Shown here piece by piece: positions 1-9,019 of a stretch of 64,000 nucleotides of DNA. The translations under genes were made by a program, and so were the position numbers. The notes below the pieces were generated by a model. It saw only the letters and a program-made list of their open reading frames with translations, did not search any database and was not told the DNA's origin. The stretch's first letter is position 1. Each line of letters begins with the position of its first letter. The DNA is from Streptomyces rapamycinicus NRRL 5491 (GTDB taxonomy: Bacteria; Actinomycetota; Actinomycetes; Streptomycetales; Streptomycetaceae), in the NCBI RefSeq assembly GCF_024298965.1, contig NZ_CP085193.1, positions 5,208,001 to 5,272,000 of the forward strand, read 5' to 3'.

Positions 1-16
1 GGGCCGGCCGGCCGGA

Positions 17-880
17 GTGCCGCTGACCGGCGCCCTCAAGGACACGGTCAAGCAGCTGATCCGCAAGCCCCTGCGGCCCGTCGCGTCCTGCCGGGTCACC
101 GCCGAGGGCGATCTGTCGGTGCTGCTGGAGCCCGCCGGCGTGCACGGCGGTGAGCTCGAACTGACCGTCACCCGCCGCAAGAGCGACGAGCCGCCCTTCC
201 ACATACCGCTGCTGCCCCCGGTCGGCGCCGCGCCGTCCGCGCCCTGGACGGCCACCCTCGACCGCGCGACGCTCGACCTCGACGAGGGCCGCTGGGACCT
301 GCATGTGGTCCGCCCCTCCGACGGCGTCCGCCGCCGGGTCGGCTGCCGCTTCGCCGAGGGGCGCGGGCTGCTGGACCTGGAGCCGCTGCCCGGCTCCCCG
401 TTCACCTGGTGGATCCCCTACTCCACCGTCGACGGCTATCTCGCGCTGCGCGCCTGGCGGCGCCCGGCCCACGCCGAGGCCCGGGTGATCCGCCTGGACG
501 CCGAGGGGATCGCCGTCGAAGGCACCCTGCACGGCGCGCGCTTCGGGCCCGACGCCGCCCCCGCCGCGGTGGCCACCCCGTCCAGGGGCCCGGCCCGCCC
601 GTTCCTCACCGGGGTCACCGCGCTCGACGGCGGCCGGTTCCGCTTCACCGTTCCGTACGAGCGGATCCGGGAGGCTCATGACGGCGAAGAGGGCGCCGCG
701 GGCTGGACCCTGACGCTCCACAAGTCGGCCCGGGGCGGGACCCCGATCCGGATCGGACGCATCGTCGGCGACATCGTGGACCGCGACAAAACGGACCTCT
801 TTCCGATCACTCACGGTGTCCGCCCCCACCTCACCCGCACCGGTGACCTCGCCATCATCTCCGTCACCACGGGGAATTGA
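17..880 (+). CDS. Unrecognised protein, probably the C-terminal part of a larger one
   Basis: The GTG at 17 opens a 287-residue frame, but the frame is already open back to base 2, so the true start probably lies outside the window. No catalytic motif is visible. The sequence looks like repeated beta-sandwich segments, each a short strand-rich block with a polar Arg/Thr/Asp pattern, and it ends in a hydrophilic tail with TGN. It resembles the C-terminal accessory region of some actinobacterial cell-wall glycosyl or glycerophosphate transferases, but that is only an impression. It ends 99 bases before the next gene. Function unknown. Confidence 0.6.
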   Translation: MPLTGALKDTVKQLIRKPLRPVASCRVTAEGDLSVLLEPAGVHGGELELTVTRRKSDEPPFHIPLLPPVGAAPSAPWTATLDRATLDLDEGRWDLHVVRPSDGVRRRVGCRFAEGRGLLDLEPLPGSPFTWWIPYSTVDGYLALRAWRRPAHAEARVIRLDAEGIAVEGTLHGARFGPDAAPAAVATPSRGPARPFLTGVTALDGGRFRFTVPYERIREAHDGEEGAAGWTLTLHKSARGGTPIRIGRIVGDIVDRDKTDLFPITHGVRPHLTRTGDLAIISVTTGN

Positions 881-979
881 GAGAATCGGTCCAAAGGTGC
901 CGTGTTTGCCGCCGAGATCACCGGTAACACTCGGTGATACCAGCCTCGAGCGAGGAAAATCTCTGCGGAAGGCACAGCG

Positions 980-1507
980 ATGTCAACAGTCACGCTCATC
1001 ATCCTGCTGGCGGCACTGGCCGCCATGGCCGGCCTTGTGATCGCCCCCTCGGTGCGGCAGGCCCGCAAGGGCGAGCTGCCGGTCCGAAGCCTGCCCTCGG
1101 AAGCCAGGGAGCAGTACGCGGCGCGGTGGGCGGGCCTGCAGGAGCGGTTCGTGGACTCCCCCGGATGGGCCCTGCGCGAAGCCGACCGGCTGCTGGGCGC
1201 GCTGGCCGTCGACCGCGGCTATCCGGCCGAGTCCGAGGAGAAGCGGATGGACGCGCTGTCCGTCCGCCACCCCGAGGAGATCGACGGCTACCGCCGGCTG
1301 CACGCCATGGCGGCGCGGGTGCACGAGGGCGAGACGGCCACGGAGCGGATGCGGGAGGCCCTGATCGCGGCGCGTCCCCTGTTCGAACAGCTGGTCCGTG
1401 CCCAGCCGCACGACGAGCGCCCGCTCCCGCCTCCGGTCCCCCGTCAGCGGGACCTCCAGCGGGGCCGTGTCCCGCGGCAGCGCCTCGGCCCGGCCGCCGA
1501 TCACTGA
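980..1507 (+). CDS. Small single-pass membrane or secreted protein, unknown function
   Basis: This 175-residue protein starts at ATG 980 behind a good ribosome site (GGAAGG about 8 bases upstream). Residues 3-25 form one strongly hydrophobic segment (TLIILLAALAAMAGLVI), which is a signal anchor. The rest is soluble, helical and Arg/Glu-rich, with a proline- and arginine-rich tail. I see no enzymatic motif. It resembles the short secreted hypothetical proteins common in Streptomyces. Its 3' end overlaps the stop of the convergent phosphatase gene by seven bases, so the two transcripts run into each other. Function not assigned. Confidence 0.7.
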   Translation: MSTVTLIILLAALAAMAGLVIAPSVRQARKGELPVRSLPSEAREQYAARWAGLQERFVDSPGWALREADRLLGALAVDRGYPAESEEKRMDALSVRHPEEIDGYRRLHAMAARVHEGETATERMREALIAARPLFEQLVRAQPHDERPLPPPVPRQRDLQRGRVPRQRLGPAADH

Positions 1508-2709
1508 CCGGTGAGCCGCACCGCCAGCGCGAGGGTGTCATCCGGATGCAGGATCACCGTGTGCATATCCTCCGCGATGGCGCCGGGGACCTCCTCCGTC
1601 GGGCTCTGCAGATGCTTGTGCGCGGCCTCGATCAGGCGCTTCTCGCCCTCGATCGGGTCCCGGCGGCTCTCGGTGAGACCGTCGGTGTAGAGCAGGAGGA
1701 GGTCCCCGGGGGCCAGCCGCTCGGTCAGCGGGGTCTCGCTGCCGGGCAGCGGAAAGCCGATTCCGCGCCCCCGGGCCTCCAGATACCGGGCCGTCCCGTC
1801 GCGGCGCAGCAGCAGCGCGGGCGGATGGCTCCCATTGGCCAGCCACAGCTCACCGGTGGCCGGATCGATCCGGGCCAGCTGCACGGTGGCCATCACGGAC
1901 CGGTCGAAGGGGCGCAGGATCTCGTCGGTGCGGGCCACGATCGACTCGAGCCGATGGCCCTCCAGGGCCAGGGTGCGCACCGCGTGGGTGACGTTGAGCG
2001 CGCTGCGCGTGCTGGTCACCCCATGGCCCAGCGCGTCCACGATGGTGATGTGGACGGTGCCGTCGGGCAGCACGAACCAGTCGTACAGATCCCCGCCGGT
2101 CGGCGCGTCGGTGCCGGCCGGCTCGTAGTGCACGGCGAGTTCGAGACCGTCGGCCTTGATGGGCGCCGGGCGCAGCGCGTCCTCCAGCTCCCGCAGGGTC
2201 TGGCCGTGCGCGGTGCGCAACTGCTTGTCCCGCTCGTCGAGCTGGACGTAGAGCGCGAGCACCCCGCTGTTGGTCTCGGCGAGTTCGTCATTGAGACGGC
2301 GGTGCTCGGAGGTGAGCGCGTCGGCGGCGGCCACGACCGCGCGCAGCTCCTCCGCGGCGAGGGCGTCCTCGTCGGGCGCCTCGGCCGCGGCGCCGGAGGG
2401 GGGTGACGCCGGGAGGCGCCAGACCGTCTCGCCCTCGGTCACCTCGTCGGGGGCCATCGGGAGATCCGCCGCCACCGGACCCGTATCGCCCGGGGTCCGC
2501 AGCACCACCGTGAGCAGTCCCCCGGCCGGTTCGTAACCCCACTCGAGGCCCGCCTCCCGACCGGCCCGCAGCGCCGCCCCGGCGGCCTCGGCGGCGGACA
2601 GCACAAGGCGGGCCCGGACCGCGGGGTCCAGGGCGTGCTCCCGGGCCAGCGCCCGAACGGCCCGGCTGAGCCCCGCCGTCGTGGCGCAGGTGAGGTTCCT
2701 CGTCGTCAT
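1501..2709 (-). CDS. SpoIIE/PP2C-type serine phosphatase (RsbU-like)
   Basis: The protein has 402 residues from ATG 2709, whose ATGA overlaps the stop of the preceding gene; the longer open frame upstream is a shadow. The first ~80 residues look like a degenerate anti-sigma/ATPase-like fold. A coiled-coil linker rich in Glu, Ala and Leu follows. The C-terminal ~230 residues are a SpoIIE phosphatase with GGDLYDWF, VDALGHGV, NGSHPPALL and LYTDGLTE, which carry the acidic metal ligands. RsbU-family enzymes dephosphorylate STAS anti-sigma-factor antagonists. As the last gene of the rsbRST operon it probably acts as the output or resetting phosphatase. Its substrate is not shown by the sequence. 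Confidence 0.9.
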   Translation of the reverse strand: MTTRNLTCATTAGLSRAVRALAREHALDPAVRARLVLSAAEAAGAALRAGREAGLEWGYEPAGGLLTVVLRTPGDTGPVAADLPMAPDEVTEGETVWRLPASPPSGAAAEAPDEDALAAEELRAVVAAADALTSEHRRLNDELAETNSGVLALYVQLDERDKQLRTAHGQTLRELEDALRPAPIKADGLELAVHYEPAGTDAPTGGDLYDWFVLPDGTVHITIVDALGHGVTSTRSALNVTHAVRTLALEGHRLESIVARTDEILRPFDRSVMATVQLARIDPATGELWLANGSHPPALLLRRDGTARYLEARGRGIGFPLPGSETPLTERLAPGDLLLLYTDGLTESRRDPIEGEKRLIEAAHKHLQSPTEEVPGAIAEDMHTVILHPDDTLALAVRLTGQ

Positions 2710-3725
2710 GGAAGCCTTAAGGGGGACCTGGCCGCGAGCACCGTGGCGTCGTCGCGGACGCGGCGATGGCCATGGGCGAGTGCGGCGGACAGCAGGGGCG
2801 GCGGGAGGCGGAGCACGGACGGGGGCGGGTCGAGCGACCAGCGGGCGTCGATGCCGTCGCTGTGCAGCACCGCCGTACCGCCCTGGGGCAGCGGGAAGTC
2901 GTGGACGCGGGGGGTGGGCATTCCCCAGCCGACGATACCGGGCTGGCCGATCAGCCGGTGCCGGACCCGGTCGTGGGTCAGGGCGAGGGCGCGGATGTTG
3001 CCGATGCCGCAGTAGTCGGCGTGCTCGGGACGCAGCCGCAGCACGCCCACGGCGGCGCCCCGGGTGTGCCGCAGGGCCCGGTTCATCCGGGTGAGCACCT
3101 CCGGCAGCGGCCGGTCCGGGTCGGTGTGGAAGGTACGCAGCGCCGCCTGGGCCGCCTCGGCGGCGGGCCGGCCGTGGCCGAGACCGTCCAGGACGACCGC
3201 GGTGCGGGCGGCGTCCGTGTCGACGACCGCGCAGGCGTCGCCGCAGCCCTCCTCCCCCTCGGCGGGCAGACAGACCGCACCCACCCCCTGCCACCCCGGC
3301 CGCTGCCCGCCCGGCGCGGTGAGGCGGGCGCAGGCCCAGGTGCCCGCGTGGGTCCCGTCGGCGCTGCGCATCTGGAAGTGGGTCGCCATCCGCTTGACGG
3401 CGCCGAGCCCGACCCCCAGCGTGCCGGACGTGGTGTAGCCGTCCGTCAGACAGCGCTCGGGGTCGTGCATACCGGGGCCGCGGTCGGCGGCGAGGATCTC
3501 CACCCCGTGGCCCAGCGGCAGCGGCTGTACGTAGAGCGTGCCGTCGTTGGCGTGCTTGTCCAGGTTGGTCGCCAGCTCCGAGGCGATCACGGCCGCCTGG
3601 TCGGGCAGCGCCCCCGGCAGCCCGCACGCCCGGGCTACCTCACGCGCCGCCTCGGCGGCCAGATGCACGGCACTGCGGTGGTCGACGCGCACCTGGACGG
3701 TGGGCGCCGTGAACGTATGGGTCAC
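2706..3725 (-). CDS. Fusion of RsbT-like ATPase and RsbX-like phosphatase
   Basis: This 339-residue protein has two domains. Residues ~1-135 are a GHKL ATPase domain with N-box SELATNLDKH, DRGPGMHD and glycine loop GTLGVGLGAVKRM. Residues ~145-335 are a compact PP2C-type phosphatase with VVLDGLGHG, GIGNIRA and LHSDGI. In Bacillus, RsbX resets the stressosome by dephosphorylating RsbR and RsbS, while RsbT phosphorylates them. One chain carrying both activities would be a built-in kinase/phosphatase module. It overlaps the upstream rsbT by four bases and the downstream phosphatase by four, implying translational coupling. The domain calls are firm; the physiological role is inferred. Confidence 0.88.
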   Translation of the reverse strand: MTHTFTAPTVQVRVDHRSAVHLAAEAAREVARACGLPGALPDQAAVIASELATNLDKHANDGTLYVQPLPLGHGVEILAADRGPGMHDPERCLTDGYTTSGTLGVGLGAVKRMATHFQMRSADGTHAGTWACARLTAPGGQRPGWQGVGAVCLPAEGEEGCGDACAVVDTDAARTAVVLDGLGHGRPAAEAAQAALRTFHTDPDRPLPEVLTRMNRALRHTRGAAVGVLRLRPEHADYCGIGNIRALALTHDRVRHRLIGQPGIVGWGMPTPRVHDFPLPQGGTAVLHSDGIDARWSLDPPPSVLRLPPPLLSAALAHGHRRVRDDATVLAARSPLRLP

Positions 3726-4201
3726 CGCACCGTCCAGCGGGTGACGACCACCACCGTGCCCTCACCCGGGCCGGTGCGCACCGAGAACTCGTCCATCAGC
3801 CGCCGGGCGCCGCCCAGCCCGTGGCCCAGGCCGGAGCCGGTGGTGAAGCCGTCGGTGAGCGCCGCGTCGAGGTCGGCGATCCCCGGCCCCTCGTCCTTGA
3901 CGACCAGCCGCAGCCCGCGCCGTCCGCGGGGGTCGCGCGGATACTCCAGGGTCACCGTGCCGCCGCCCCCGTGGACATAGGCGTTACGGGCCAGCTCGCT
4001 GGCGGCCGTGACCACCCGGGTCTGGTCCACCAGGCCGAAGCCCACCTCGACGGTGGCCGCGCGCACGGCATGGCGGACCGTCAGCAGGTCCTCCTCCGTC
4101 CGCACCGGGTACGAGGCCGGCGCGGGCGGGCGCCGGTCCTCCGTCCGCGAGGGCCTCTTGGGTCCCCGGGAGGCGAGGGTGAATTCACCGGGCAGTGCCA
4201 C
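3722..4201 (-). CDS. rsbT: RsbT-type switch serine kinase
   Basis: This 159-residue GHKL kinase has the N-box ELARNAYVHGG, metal/ATP motif DEGPGIAD and glycine loop GSGLGHGLGGARRL. Its size matches RsbT apart from an extra N-terminal stretch of ~30 polar residues rich in Arg and Pro. RsbT is held by the RsbR/RsbS complex, phosphorylates their STAS domains under stress, and is released to activate an RsbU-type phosphatase. The start lies 17 bases inside the end of rsbS, and the stop overlaps the next gene by four bases. Gene order and sequence both support the name. Confidence 0.9.
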   Translation of the reverse strand: MALPGEFTLASRGPKRPSRTEDRRPPAPASYPVRTEEDLLTVRHAVRAATVEVGFGLVDQTRVVTAASELARNAYVHGGGGTVTLEYPRDPRGRRGLRLVVKDEGPGIADLDAALTDGFTTGSGLGHGLGGARRLMDEFSVRTGPGEGTVVVVTRWTVR

Positions 4202-4595
4202 GTCGGGCCCCTTCCAGGGGCTGTGGGGCCTGACGCCACCCCAGCGCGGCCATGCCCTGCTCCGGATTGAGTGCCGTCTCCACGCCGACGAGCTCGATCC
4301 CGAGCTCGACCAGGGTGATCGCCACCGGCGGTCGCATCCCGGCCACGATCACCCGCGCCCCCAGCAGCCGGGCGACCGTGGTCAGCTCCATCAGCGTCCG
4401 GGCCACGAAGGAGTCGATGACCTCCAGCCGGGAGATGTCGATGAGCACCCCACGGGCGCCCTCGGCCGAGATCCGCTCGGTCAGCTCCTCGGTGAAGGCG
4501 ATGGCGGTCCGGTCGTCGAGCTCATTGAGCAGGCCGGTGACGAGGACGTCTCCCAGTCGCAGAATCGGAACGCCGGGCGAGCGATGACCGGTCAC
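4185..4595 (-). CDS. rsbS: RsbS-type STAS-domain stressosome scaffold
   Basis: A 136-residue STAS protein using GTG 4595, whose GTGA overlaps the end of rsbR. It carries PILRLGDVLVTGLLNELDD and then the STAS helix-loop LIDISRLEVIDSFVARTL. The serine in IDSF is at the position phosphorylated by RsbT in Bacillus RsbS. The tail beyond residue ~115 is a short basic extension where it overlaps rsbT. RsbS and RsbR co-assemble into the stressosome, which sequesters RsbT. The equivalence of the serine is inferred from the motif, not from an alignment. Confidence 0.9.
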   Translation of the reverse strand: MTGHRSPGVPILRLGDVLVTGLLNELDDRTAIAFTEELTERISAEGARGVLIDISRLEVIDSFVARTLMELTTVARLLGARVIVAGMRPPVAITLVELGIELVGVETALNPEQGMAALGWRQAPQPLEGARRGTAR

Positions 4596-5470
4596 CGACC
4601 GTCTCCTTCGTCACCGTCGGGCCCGGGCCCGTCGATCAGCTTGATCGCGGCGGCCAGCGCGTCGGCCAGCGTCGCCCGCGTGAGGATGGTGGAAAGGTCG
4701 ATGCCGAGCTGGGCGATGGTCTGGGCGATCGAGGGGCGCACCCCGCTGATCACACAGTCCGCGCCCATCAGCCGCACCGCGTTCACGGTCTGCATCAGAT
4801 GCTGGGCGACGGCGGTGTCCACCGTCGGCACACCCGTGATGTCGATGATCGCGACCAGCGCCTCATGGTCCTGGATGGCCTGGAGCAGATTCTCCATCAC
4901 CACCTGGGTCCGGGCGGTGTCCAGGGTGCCGATCAGCGGCACGGCCAGCACCTGCCGCCACAGCCGCACCACCGGCGTCGACTGCTCCATCAGCTGCTGG
5001 CTCTGCCGCCGGATGATCTCCTCCCGGCCGTCCACATACGTCTCGAAGGACAGCGCCCCGGCCACATCGAGCAGCCGGTTCATGAAGACGGCCGAGGCGA
5101 ACAGCTCCTCGGCGTCCCGGGTGTCCCGCTGCACCGCCCTCAGCAGCGCCTCCTTGAGCGCCAGCACCGCGAGCGAGGTCGCCGTCGGGGTGGCCCCGGC
5201 CCGCGCCCGGCGCAGCGACAGGCCGACCACGGCTTCGTGCAGCCCGGGGCTGGAGGTCACCACACGGTCCACCGGCACACCGCTCTGCAGTCCGGGGACC
5301 AGCGCCTCGATCAAGGCGTCGGCCTCCTCGTGGAGTTCGGCCTCCCCGATGTCGGTGTCGAGCAGGGCCTGCTCCATCTGCAGCTCGACCCAGCGATCGG
5401 CGATCTCCTCGCCGCGTTCATGGAGCGCCCTGGTCAGACGCTCTCGCACAGCGGCCTCGCTGGTACTCAC
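4592..5470 (-). CDS. rsbR: RsbR-type stressosome sensor
   Basis: This 292-residue protein starts at GTG 5470. The N-terminal ~150 residues are helical (RsbRD-like or globin-like sensor half, beginning VRERLTRALHERGEEIADRW). A linker leads to a C-terminal STAS domain (from ~175) containing LVAIIDITGVPTVDTAVAQHL. Threonines in that loop fall where Bacillus RsbR is phosphorylated. It heads the operon rsbR-rsbS-rsbT-ATPase/phosphatase-phosphatase, in which every junction overlaps. What it senses cannot be read from the sequence: I see no PAS, haem or flavin signature. Confidence 0.9.
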   Translation of the reverse strand: MSTSEAAVRERLTRALHERGEEIADRWVELQMEQALLDTDIGEAELHEEADALIEALVPGLQSGVPVDRVVTSSPGLHEAVVGLSLRRARAGATPTATSLAVLALKEALLRAVQRDTRDAEELFASAVFMNRLLDVAGALSFETYVDGREEIIRRQSQQLMEQSTPVVRLWRQVLAVPLIGTLDTARTQVVMENLLQAIQDHEALVAIIDITGVPTVDTAVAQHLMQTVNAVRLMGADCVISGVRPSIAQTIAQLGIDLSTILTRATLADALAAAIKLIDGPGPDGDEGDGR

Positions 5471-5510
5471 GCGGTTCCCTTCGCGGTCGGCGACCGTTGT
5501 CGGTTGGCAA

Positions 5511-5540
5511 ATTTTATCGATCTTCCGGGGGCCCCGGAAG
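5511..5540 (-). promoter_or_regulatory. Probable rsbR promoter area with a 19-base palindrome
   Basis: The 179-base gap between rsbR and truA holds an AT-rich patch; on the minus strand TAAAAT (5516-5511) could be a -10 box about 40 bases before the rsbR GTG. Just upstream lies a perfect palindrome, CTTCCGGGG-G-CCCCGGAAG, at 5522-5540. It could be an operator or the end of the truA transcript. No clear -35 box is seen, so this is tentative. Confidence 0.25.
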
Positions 5541-5649
5541 CCGCATCATGCCGATCGCCGCCCCGCCGTGACCTGTTCTCGCCTCCGCCGTACGCACACG
5601 ATGCGCGTGGCGAGTACCCCGTGATCGCCCGACCACACCCAGCCAGGCC

Positions 5650-6516
5650 TCAGCAGCAGCCGGAACCGATCGCCGTCGCGCCCGGCAGGGACCGCTTGTT
5701 GCGGGACTCGCGGTTACGGGCCGCGAGTTGGCCGTCGGCCGGGTAGCCGACCTCTTCCAGGGTCAGACCGTGGGGGCGTACGACATGGACGGCGGAGTCG
5801 CGCAGCCCGGCGGAGAGCACCCTGGCGGGCCAGTCCGGCGGGCGGTGTCCGTCGCCGACGAAGAGCAGCGCGCCCACCAGCGAGCGCACCATGTTGTGGC
5901 AGAAGGCGTCCGCCCGCACCGTGGCCGTGATCACGCCGTCCGCCCCGCGCAGCCAGTCCAGCCGCTGGAGGGTGCGGATGGTGGTGGCGCCGTCGCGCTT
6001 CTTGCAGTACGCGGCGAAGTCGTGCTCGCCCAGGAGCCGTGTCGAGGCCGCGTTCATGGCGTCCACGTCCAGCGGCCAGTCGTGCCACAGCACATGGCCG
6101 CGCAGCAGCGGGTCGACCCCGCCGGGGTGGTCGGTGACCCGGTAGGCGTAGCGCCGCCAGATCGCGGAGAAGCGGGCGTTGAACCCGTACGGGGCCTCGG
6201 CGACCCGCCAGACCCGTACGTCATGGGGCAGCCGCCCGGCCAGCCGCCGCAGCAGCCTGTCCCGGTGCTCGGCCCACAGCGCCTCGGGCAGATCCACGTG
6301 CACCACCTGGCCGCGGGCGTGGACCCCCGCGTCGGTGCGGCCCGCGACGGTCAGCTCGAAGGTCTCCGCGGAGCGCGTCACCGTCCGCAGCGCGCTCTCC
6401 AGCTCGCCCTGTACGGTGCGCCGCTCGCGCTGCTTGGCCCAGCCCGAGAAGTCCTTGCCGTCGTAACTCAGATCCAGCCGGACCCGTACGAAACCGGGCG
6501 CCGCCTCGTCACTCAC
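5650..6516 (-). CDS. truA: tRNA pseudouridine(38-40) synthase TruA
   Basis: TruA isomerises uridines 38-40 in the tRNA anticodon arm. The sequence shows [16 protein letters not shown] near the N terminus and the catalytic-aspartate motif [11 protein letters not shown] at about residues 60-70. Further conserved blocks are [16 protein letters not shown] and [15 protein letters not shown] chose GTG 6516 (288 residues) because GGAGAGGAA lies ~9 bases upstream. ATG 6534 would add six residues but has no ribosome site and abuts the rplQ terminator hairpin. It is the usual downstream neighbour of rplQ in actinobacteria. Confidence 0.95.
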   Translation of the reverse strand: MSDEAAPGFVRVRLDLSYDGKDFSGWAKQRERRTVQGELESALRTVTRSAETFELTVAGRTDAGVHARGQVVHVDLPEALWAEHRDRLLRRLAGRLPHDVRVWRVAEAPYGFNARFSAIWRRYAYRVTDHPGGVDPLLRGHVLWHDWPLDVDAMNAASTRLLGEHDFAAYCKKRDGATTIRTLQRLDWLRGADGVITATVRADAFCHNMVRSLVGALLFVGDGHRPPDWPARVLSAGLRDSAVHVVRPHGLTLEEVGYPADGQLAARNRESRNKRSLPGATAIGSGCC

Positions 6517-6540
6517 CCAACCGTTCCTCTCCATGCGGAA

Positions 6541-6573
6541 CGGGCCCGCTCCCAGGATCTGGGGGCGGGCCCG
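6541..6573 (-). terminator. Strong hairpin after rplQ
   Basis: CGGGCCCGC and GCGGGCCCG arms plus an inner CCCAG/CTGGG pairing form a near-perfect stem of about 14 base pairs. It sits 28 bases past the rplQ stop and just before truA. There is no T-run, as is usual for Streptomyces. It probably ends or attenuates the alpha-operon transcript. Confidence 0.7.
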
Positions 6574-6600
6574 TCCGTACGACGAAAGCCGTCGAACGCC

Positions 6601-7122
6601 TCAGGCGTCCTTCGACTCCTCGGCCTCGGCCTCGGCCGGAGCCTCGGCGGCCTCGGCGGCCGGGGTCTCCTTCTTGAGGTCCGCGACGGCCTGGTCACCG
6701 GCAGCGTCCTTGGCGGTGCGCTGGGTGGCGGCCTCGGCCTCGCCGACCGCCTCCTGCTGCACGGTCAGCGCCTCGACCAGCTCGATGACCGCCATCGGGG
6801 CGTTGTCGCCACGGCGGTTACCGATCTTGGTGATGCGGGTGTAGCCACCCGGCCGGTTCTCGTAGCGCGGCCCGATCTCGGTGAAGAGGGTGTGCACGAC
6901 GCTCTTGTCGCGGATGGTCTGGAGCACCAGACGGCGGTTGTGAAGGTCGCCCTTCTTCGCCTTGGTGACCAGCTTCTCCGCGACCGGGCGCAGGCGGCGG
7001 GCCTTCGCCTCGGTGGTGGTGATCCGGCCGTGCTCGAACAGCGCGGTGGCGAGGTTCGCCAGCAGGAGCCGCTCGTGCGCGGCGCTGCCGCCCAGACGGG
7101 CGCCCTTGGTGGGCTTCGGCAT
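6601..7122 (-). CDS. rplQ: 50S ribosomal protein L17
   Basis: The core (residues ~1-120) is typical bacterial L17, with [41 protein letters not shown] and [18 protein letters not shown]. It is followed by a ~50-residue tail rich in Ala and Glu ending [10 protein letters not shown], a length extension common in actinobacterial L17. L17 lies near the exit tunnel of the large subunit. It is the last ribosomal gene of the alpha operon, 114 bases after rpoA and before a strong hairpin. Confidence 0.98.
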   Translation of the reverse strand: MPKPTKGARLGGSAAHERLLLANLATALFEHGRITTTEAKARRLRPVAEKLVTKAKKGDLHNRRLVLQTIRDKSVVHTLFTEIGPRYENRPGGYTRITKIGNRRGDNAPMAVIELVEALTVQQEAVGEAEAATQRTAKDAAGDQAVADLKKETPAAEAAEAPAEAEAEESKDA

Positions 7123-7182
7123 TGGTCAATCTCCTCGATGTCTGCACCGGCCGTATGAGGTACCGGTGTCAGTGAACAAAAT

Positions 7183-7206
7183 CCAGCCCGTCCGGCGATT
7201 GAGGAC
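7183..7206. repeat. Common Streptomyces intergenic repeat
   Basis: The rpoA-rplQ gap contains CCGTCCGGCGATTGAGGAC, a short sequence I recognise as recurring in intergenic regions across Streptomyces genomes, usually near transcript ends. Only one copy is seen in this window. Its function is unknown; it may be a small palindromic-type repeat or processing site. Confidence 0.5.
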
Positions 7207-7236
7207 AAGACCTCAGCCACAGCGGACCAGCAGGTT

Positions 7237-8259
7237 CTAGTACTGCTCGGTCTCCACGAAACCGGCGTCCGCGTCGTCGTCCGCGCCGAACGCGTCCGCC
7301 GCGGCGGTCGGGTCGAATCCGGGCGGGCTGTCCTTGAGCGCCAGGCCCATACCGGCCAGCTTCGCCTTGACCTCGTCGATCGACTTGGCGCCGAAGTTCC
7401 GGATGTCGAGCAGGTCCGCCTCGGACCGCGCCACGAGCTCACCCACGGAGTGGATGCCCTCGCGCTTGAGGCAGTTGTACGAACGGACGGTGAGCTCGAG
7501 CTCCTCGATCGGCAGCGCCAGATCGGCGGCGAGGGCGGCGTCCGTCGGGGACGGGCCCATGTCGATGCCCTCGGCGTCCACGTTCAGCTCGCGGGCCAGG
7601 CCGAACAGCTCGACCAGGGTCTTACCGGCCGACGCCATGGCGTCACGCGGCCGCATGGCCTGCTTGGTCTCGACGTCGACGATCAGCTTGTCGAAGTCGG
7701 TGCGCTGCTCGACACGGGTCGCCTCGACCTTGTAGGTGACCTTGAGCACCGGCGAGTAGATCGAGTCGACCGGGATCCGGCCGATCTCCTGGCCGACCTG
7801 CTTGTTCTGCACGGCGGAGACATAGCCGCGACCGCGCTCGACGGTCAGCTCCATCTCCAGCTTGCCCTTGCCGTTCAGCGTAGCCAGGACCAGGTCGGGG
7901 TTGTGCACCTCGACACCGGCCGGCGGCGCGATGTCGGCGGCGGTGACCAGACCCGGGCCCTGCTTGCGCAGGTACATCACGACCGGCTCGTCGTGCTCCG
8001 AGGAGACGACCAGCTGCTTGATGTTGAGGATCAGGTCGGTGACGTCCTCCTTGACGCCCGGCACGGTGGTGAACTCGTGCAGGACCCCGTCGATCCGGAT
8101 GCTGGTCACGGCCGCACCGGGGATCGAGGAGAGGAGCGTACGACGCAGGGAGTTTCCGAGGGTGTAGCCGAAGCCCGGCTCCAGCGGCTCGATCACGAAC
8201 CGGGAGCGGAACTCGTCGACGACCTCTTCGGTCAACGAGGGACGCTGAGCGATCAGCAT
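7237..8259 (-). CDS. rpoA: RNA polymerase alpha subunit
   Basis: The protein has 340 residues from ATG 8259, the usual Streptomyces start ([12 protein letters not shown]); 17 further codons open upstream are not needed. The N-terminal domain, which assembles with beta and beta', shows [20 protein letters not shown]. The C-terminal domain, which binds UP elements and activators, carries [18 protein letters not shown] and [17 protein letters not shown] short acidic tail ends in ETEQY. It lies between rpsD and rplQ, as expected for the alpha operon. Confidence 0.99.
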   Translation of the reverse strand: MLIAQRPSLTEEVVDEFRSRFVIEPLEPGFGYTLGNSLRRTLLSSIPGAAVTSIRIDGVLHEFTTVPGVKEDVTDLILNIKQLVVSSEHDEPVVMYLRKQGPGLVTAADIAPPAGVEVHNPDLVLATLNGKGKLEMELTVERGRGYVSAVQNKQVGQEIGRIPVDSIYSPVLKVTYKVEATRVEQRTDFDKLIVDVETKQAMRPRDAMASAGKTLVELFGLARELNVDAEGIDMGPSPTDAALAADLALPIEELELTVRSYNCLKREGIHSVGELVARSEADLLDIRNFGAKSIDEVKAKLAGMGLALKDSPPGFDPTAAADAFGADDDADAGFVETEQY

Positions 8260-8309
8260 GGGTTTTGCCTCCAGTCTCCGGCGCCCGCTATTTGACGCCG
8301 AACCCTTCA

Positions 8310-8354
8310 ATGGTACGGGCGGTACGTGCCAAACGGCTCCGTACCGCCCGTATC
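8310..8354 (-). terminator. Hairpin between rpsD and rpoA
   Basis: Arms GGTACGGGCGGTACG (8312-8326) and CGTACCGCCCGTATC (8340-8354) form a long, nearly perfect stem with a 13-base loop. It sits ten bases past the rpsD stop. It probably acts as an attenuator or RNA stabiliser dividing ribosomal genes from rpoA, because rpoA is normally co-transcribed at a different level. Confidence 0.6.
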
Positions 8355-8364
8355 GTCTTGGCTA

Positions 8365-8991
8365 CTACTTGGAGTAGAGCTCGACGATCAGCTGCTCCTG
8401 CACCTGGGTGTCGATCACCTGGCGCTCGGGCATCGAGTGCACGAGGATCCGCAGCTGCGACGGAATGGCCTCCAGCCACGCCGGCACCGTGCGGTCGCCC
8501 GCCTCGGCCTGAGCCACCTGGAAGGGGGTCATGGTCCGGGACTTCGGACGAACCTCGACGATGTCGTTCACGGTGACCCGAGCCGACGGAATGTCGGTCT
8601 TGACGCCGTTCACGGTGAAGTGACCGTGGCGGACCAGCTGACGGGCGTGGTCGCGGGACTTGGCGAAGCCGGCCCGGTAAACCACGTTGTCCAGCCGGGT
8701 CTCGAGGATGCGAAGAAGGTTCTCACCGGTCTTGCCGGTCTTCTTGTTCGCCTCCGCGTAGTAACCACGGAACTGCTTCTCAAGGACTCCGTAGATGCGG
8801 GTCGCCTTCTGCTTCTCACGGAGCTGCAGCAGGTACTCGCTGTCCTTGGTGCGCCCGCGACCGTGCTCACCCGGGGGGTAAGGACGGATCTCGATCGGGC
8901 ACTTCGCGCTCTCGCACTTGCTCCCCTTGAGGAAGAGCTTCTGCTTCTCCCGACGGCAACGCTTGCAGTCGGCCCCGGTGTAACGCGCCAT
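8365..8991 (-). CDS. rpsD: 30S ribosomal protein S4 (zinc-binding form)
   Basis: S4 nucleates 30S assembly on 16S rRNA. This 208-residue protein has a zinc site at Cys9, Cys12, Cys26 and Cys31, so it is the C+ paralogue type. The S4 RNA-binding domain follows (LDNVVYRAGFAKSRDHARQL and VNDIVEVRPKS), ending LIVELYSK. Start ATG 8991. It is in normal order after rpsK. Confidence 0.98.
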   Translation of the reverse strand: MARYTGADCKRCRREKQKLFLKGSKCESAKCPIEIRPYPPGEHGRGRTKDSEYLLQLREKQKATRIYGVLEKQFRGYYAEANKKTGKTGENLLRILETRLDNVVYRAGFAKSRDHARQLVRHGHFTVNGVKTDIPSARVTVNDIVEVRPKSRTMTPFQVAQAEAGDRTVPAWLEAIPSQLRILVHSMPERQVIDTQVQEQLIVELYSK

Positions 8992-9019
8992 TGTTTCTGT
9001 TGTCTCCTACTTCAGCCGG

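Noticed and set aside
1501..3627. 708-codon minus-strand frame covering two phosphatase genes
   Set aside because: Only its C-terminal 402 codons are conserved; the rest is another frame of the ATPase/phosphatase gene. The ATGA overlap at 2706-2709 fixes the true start.
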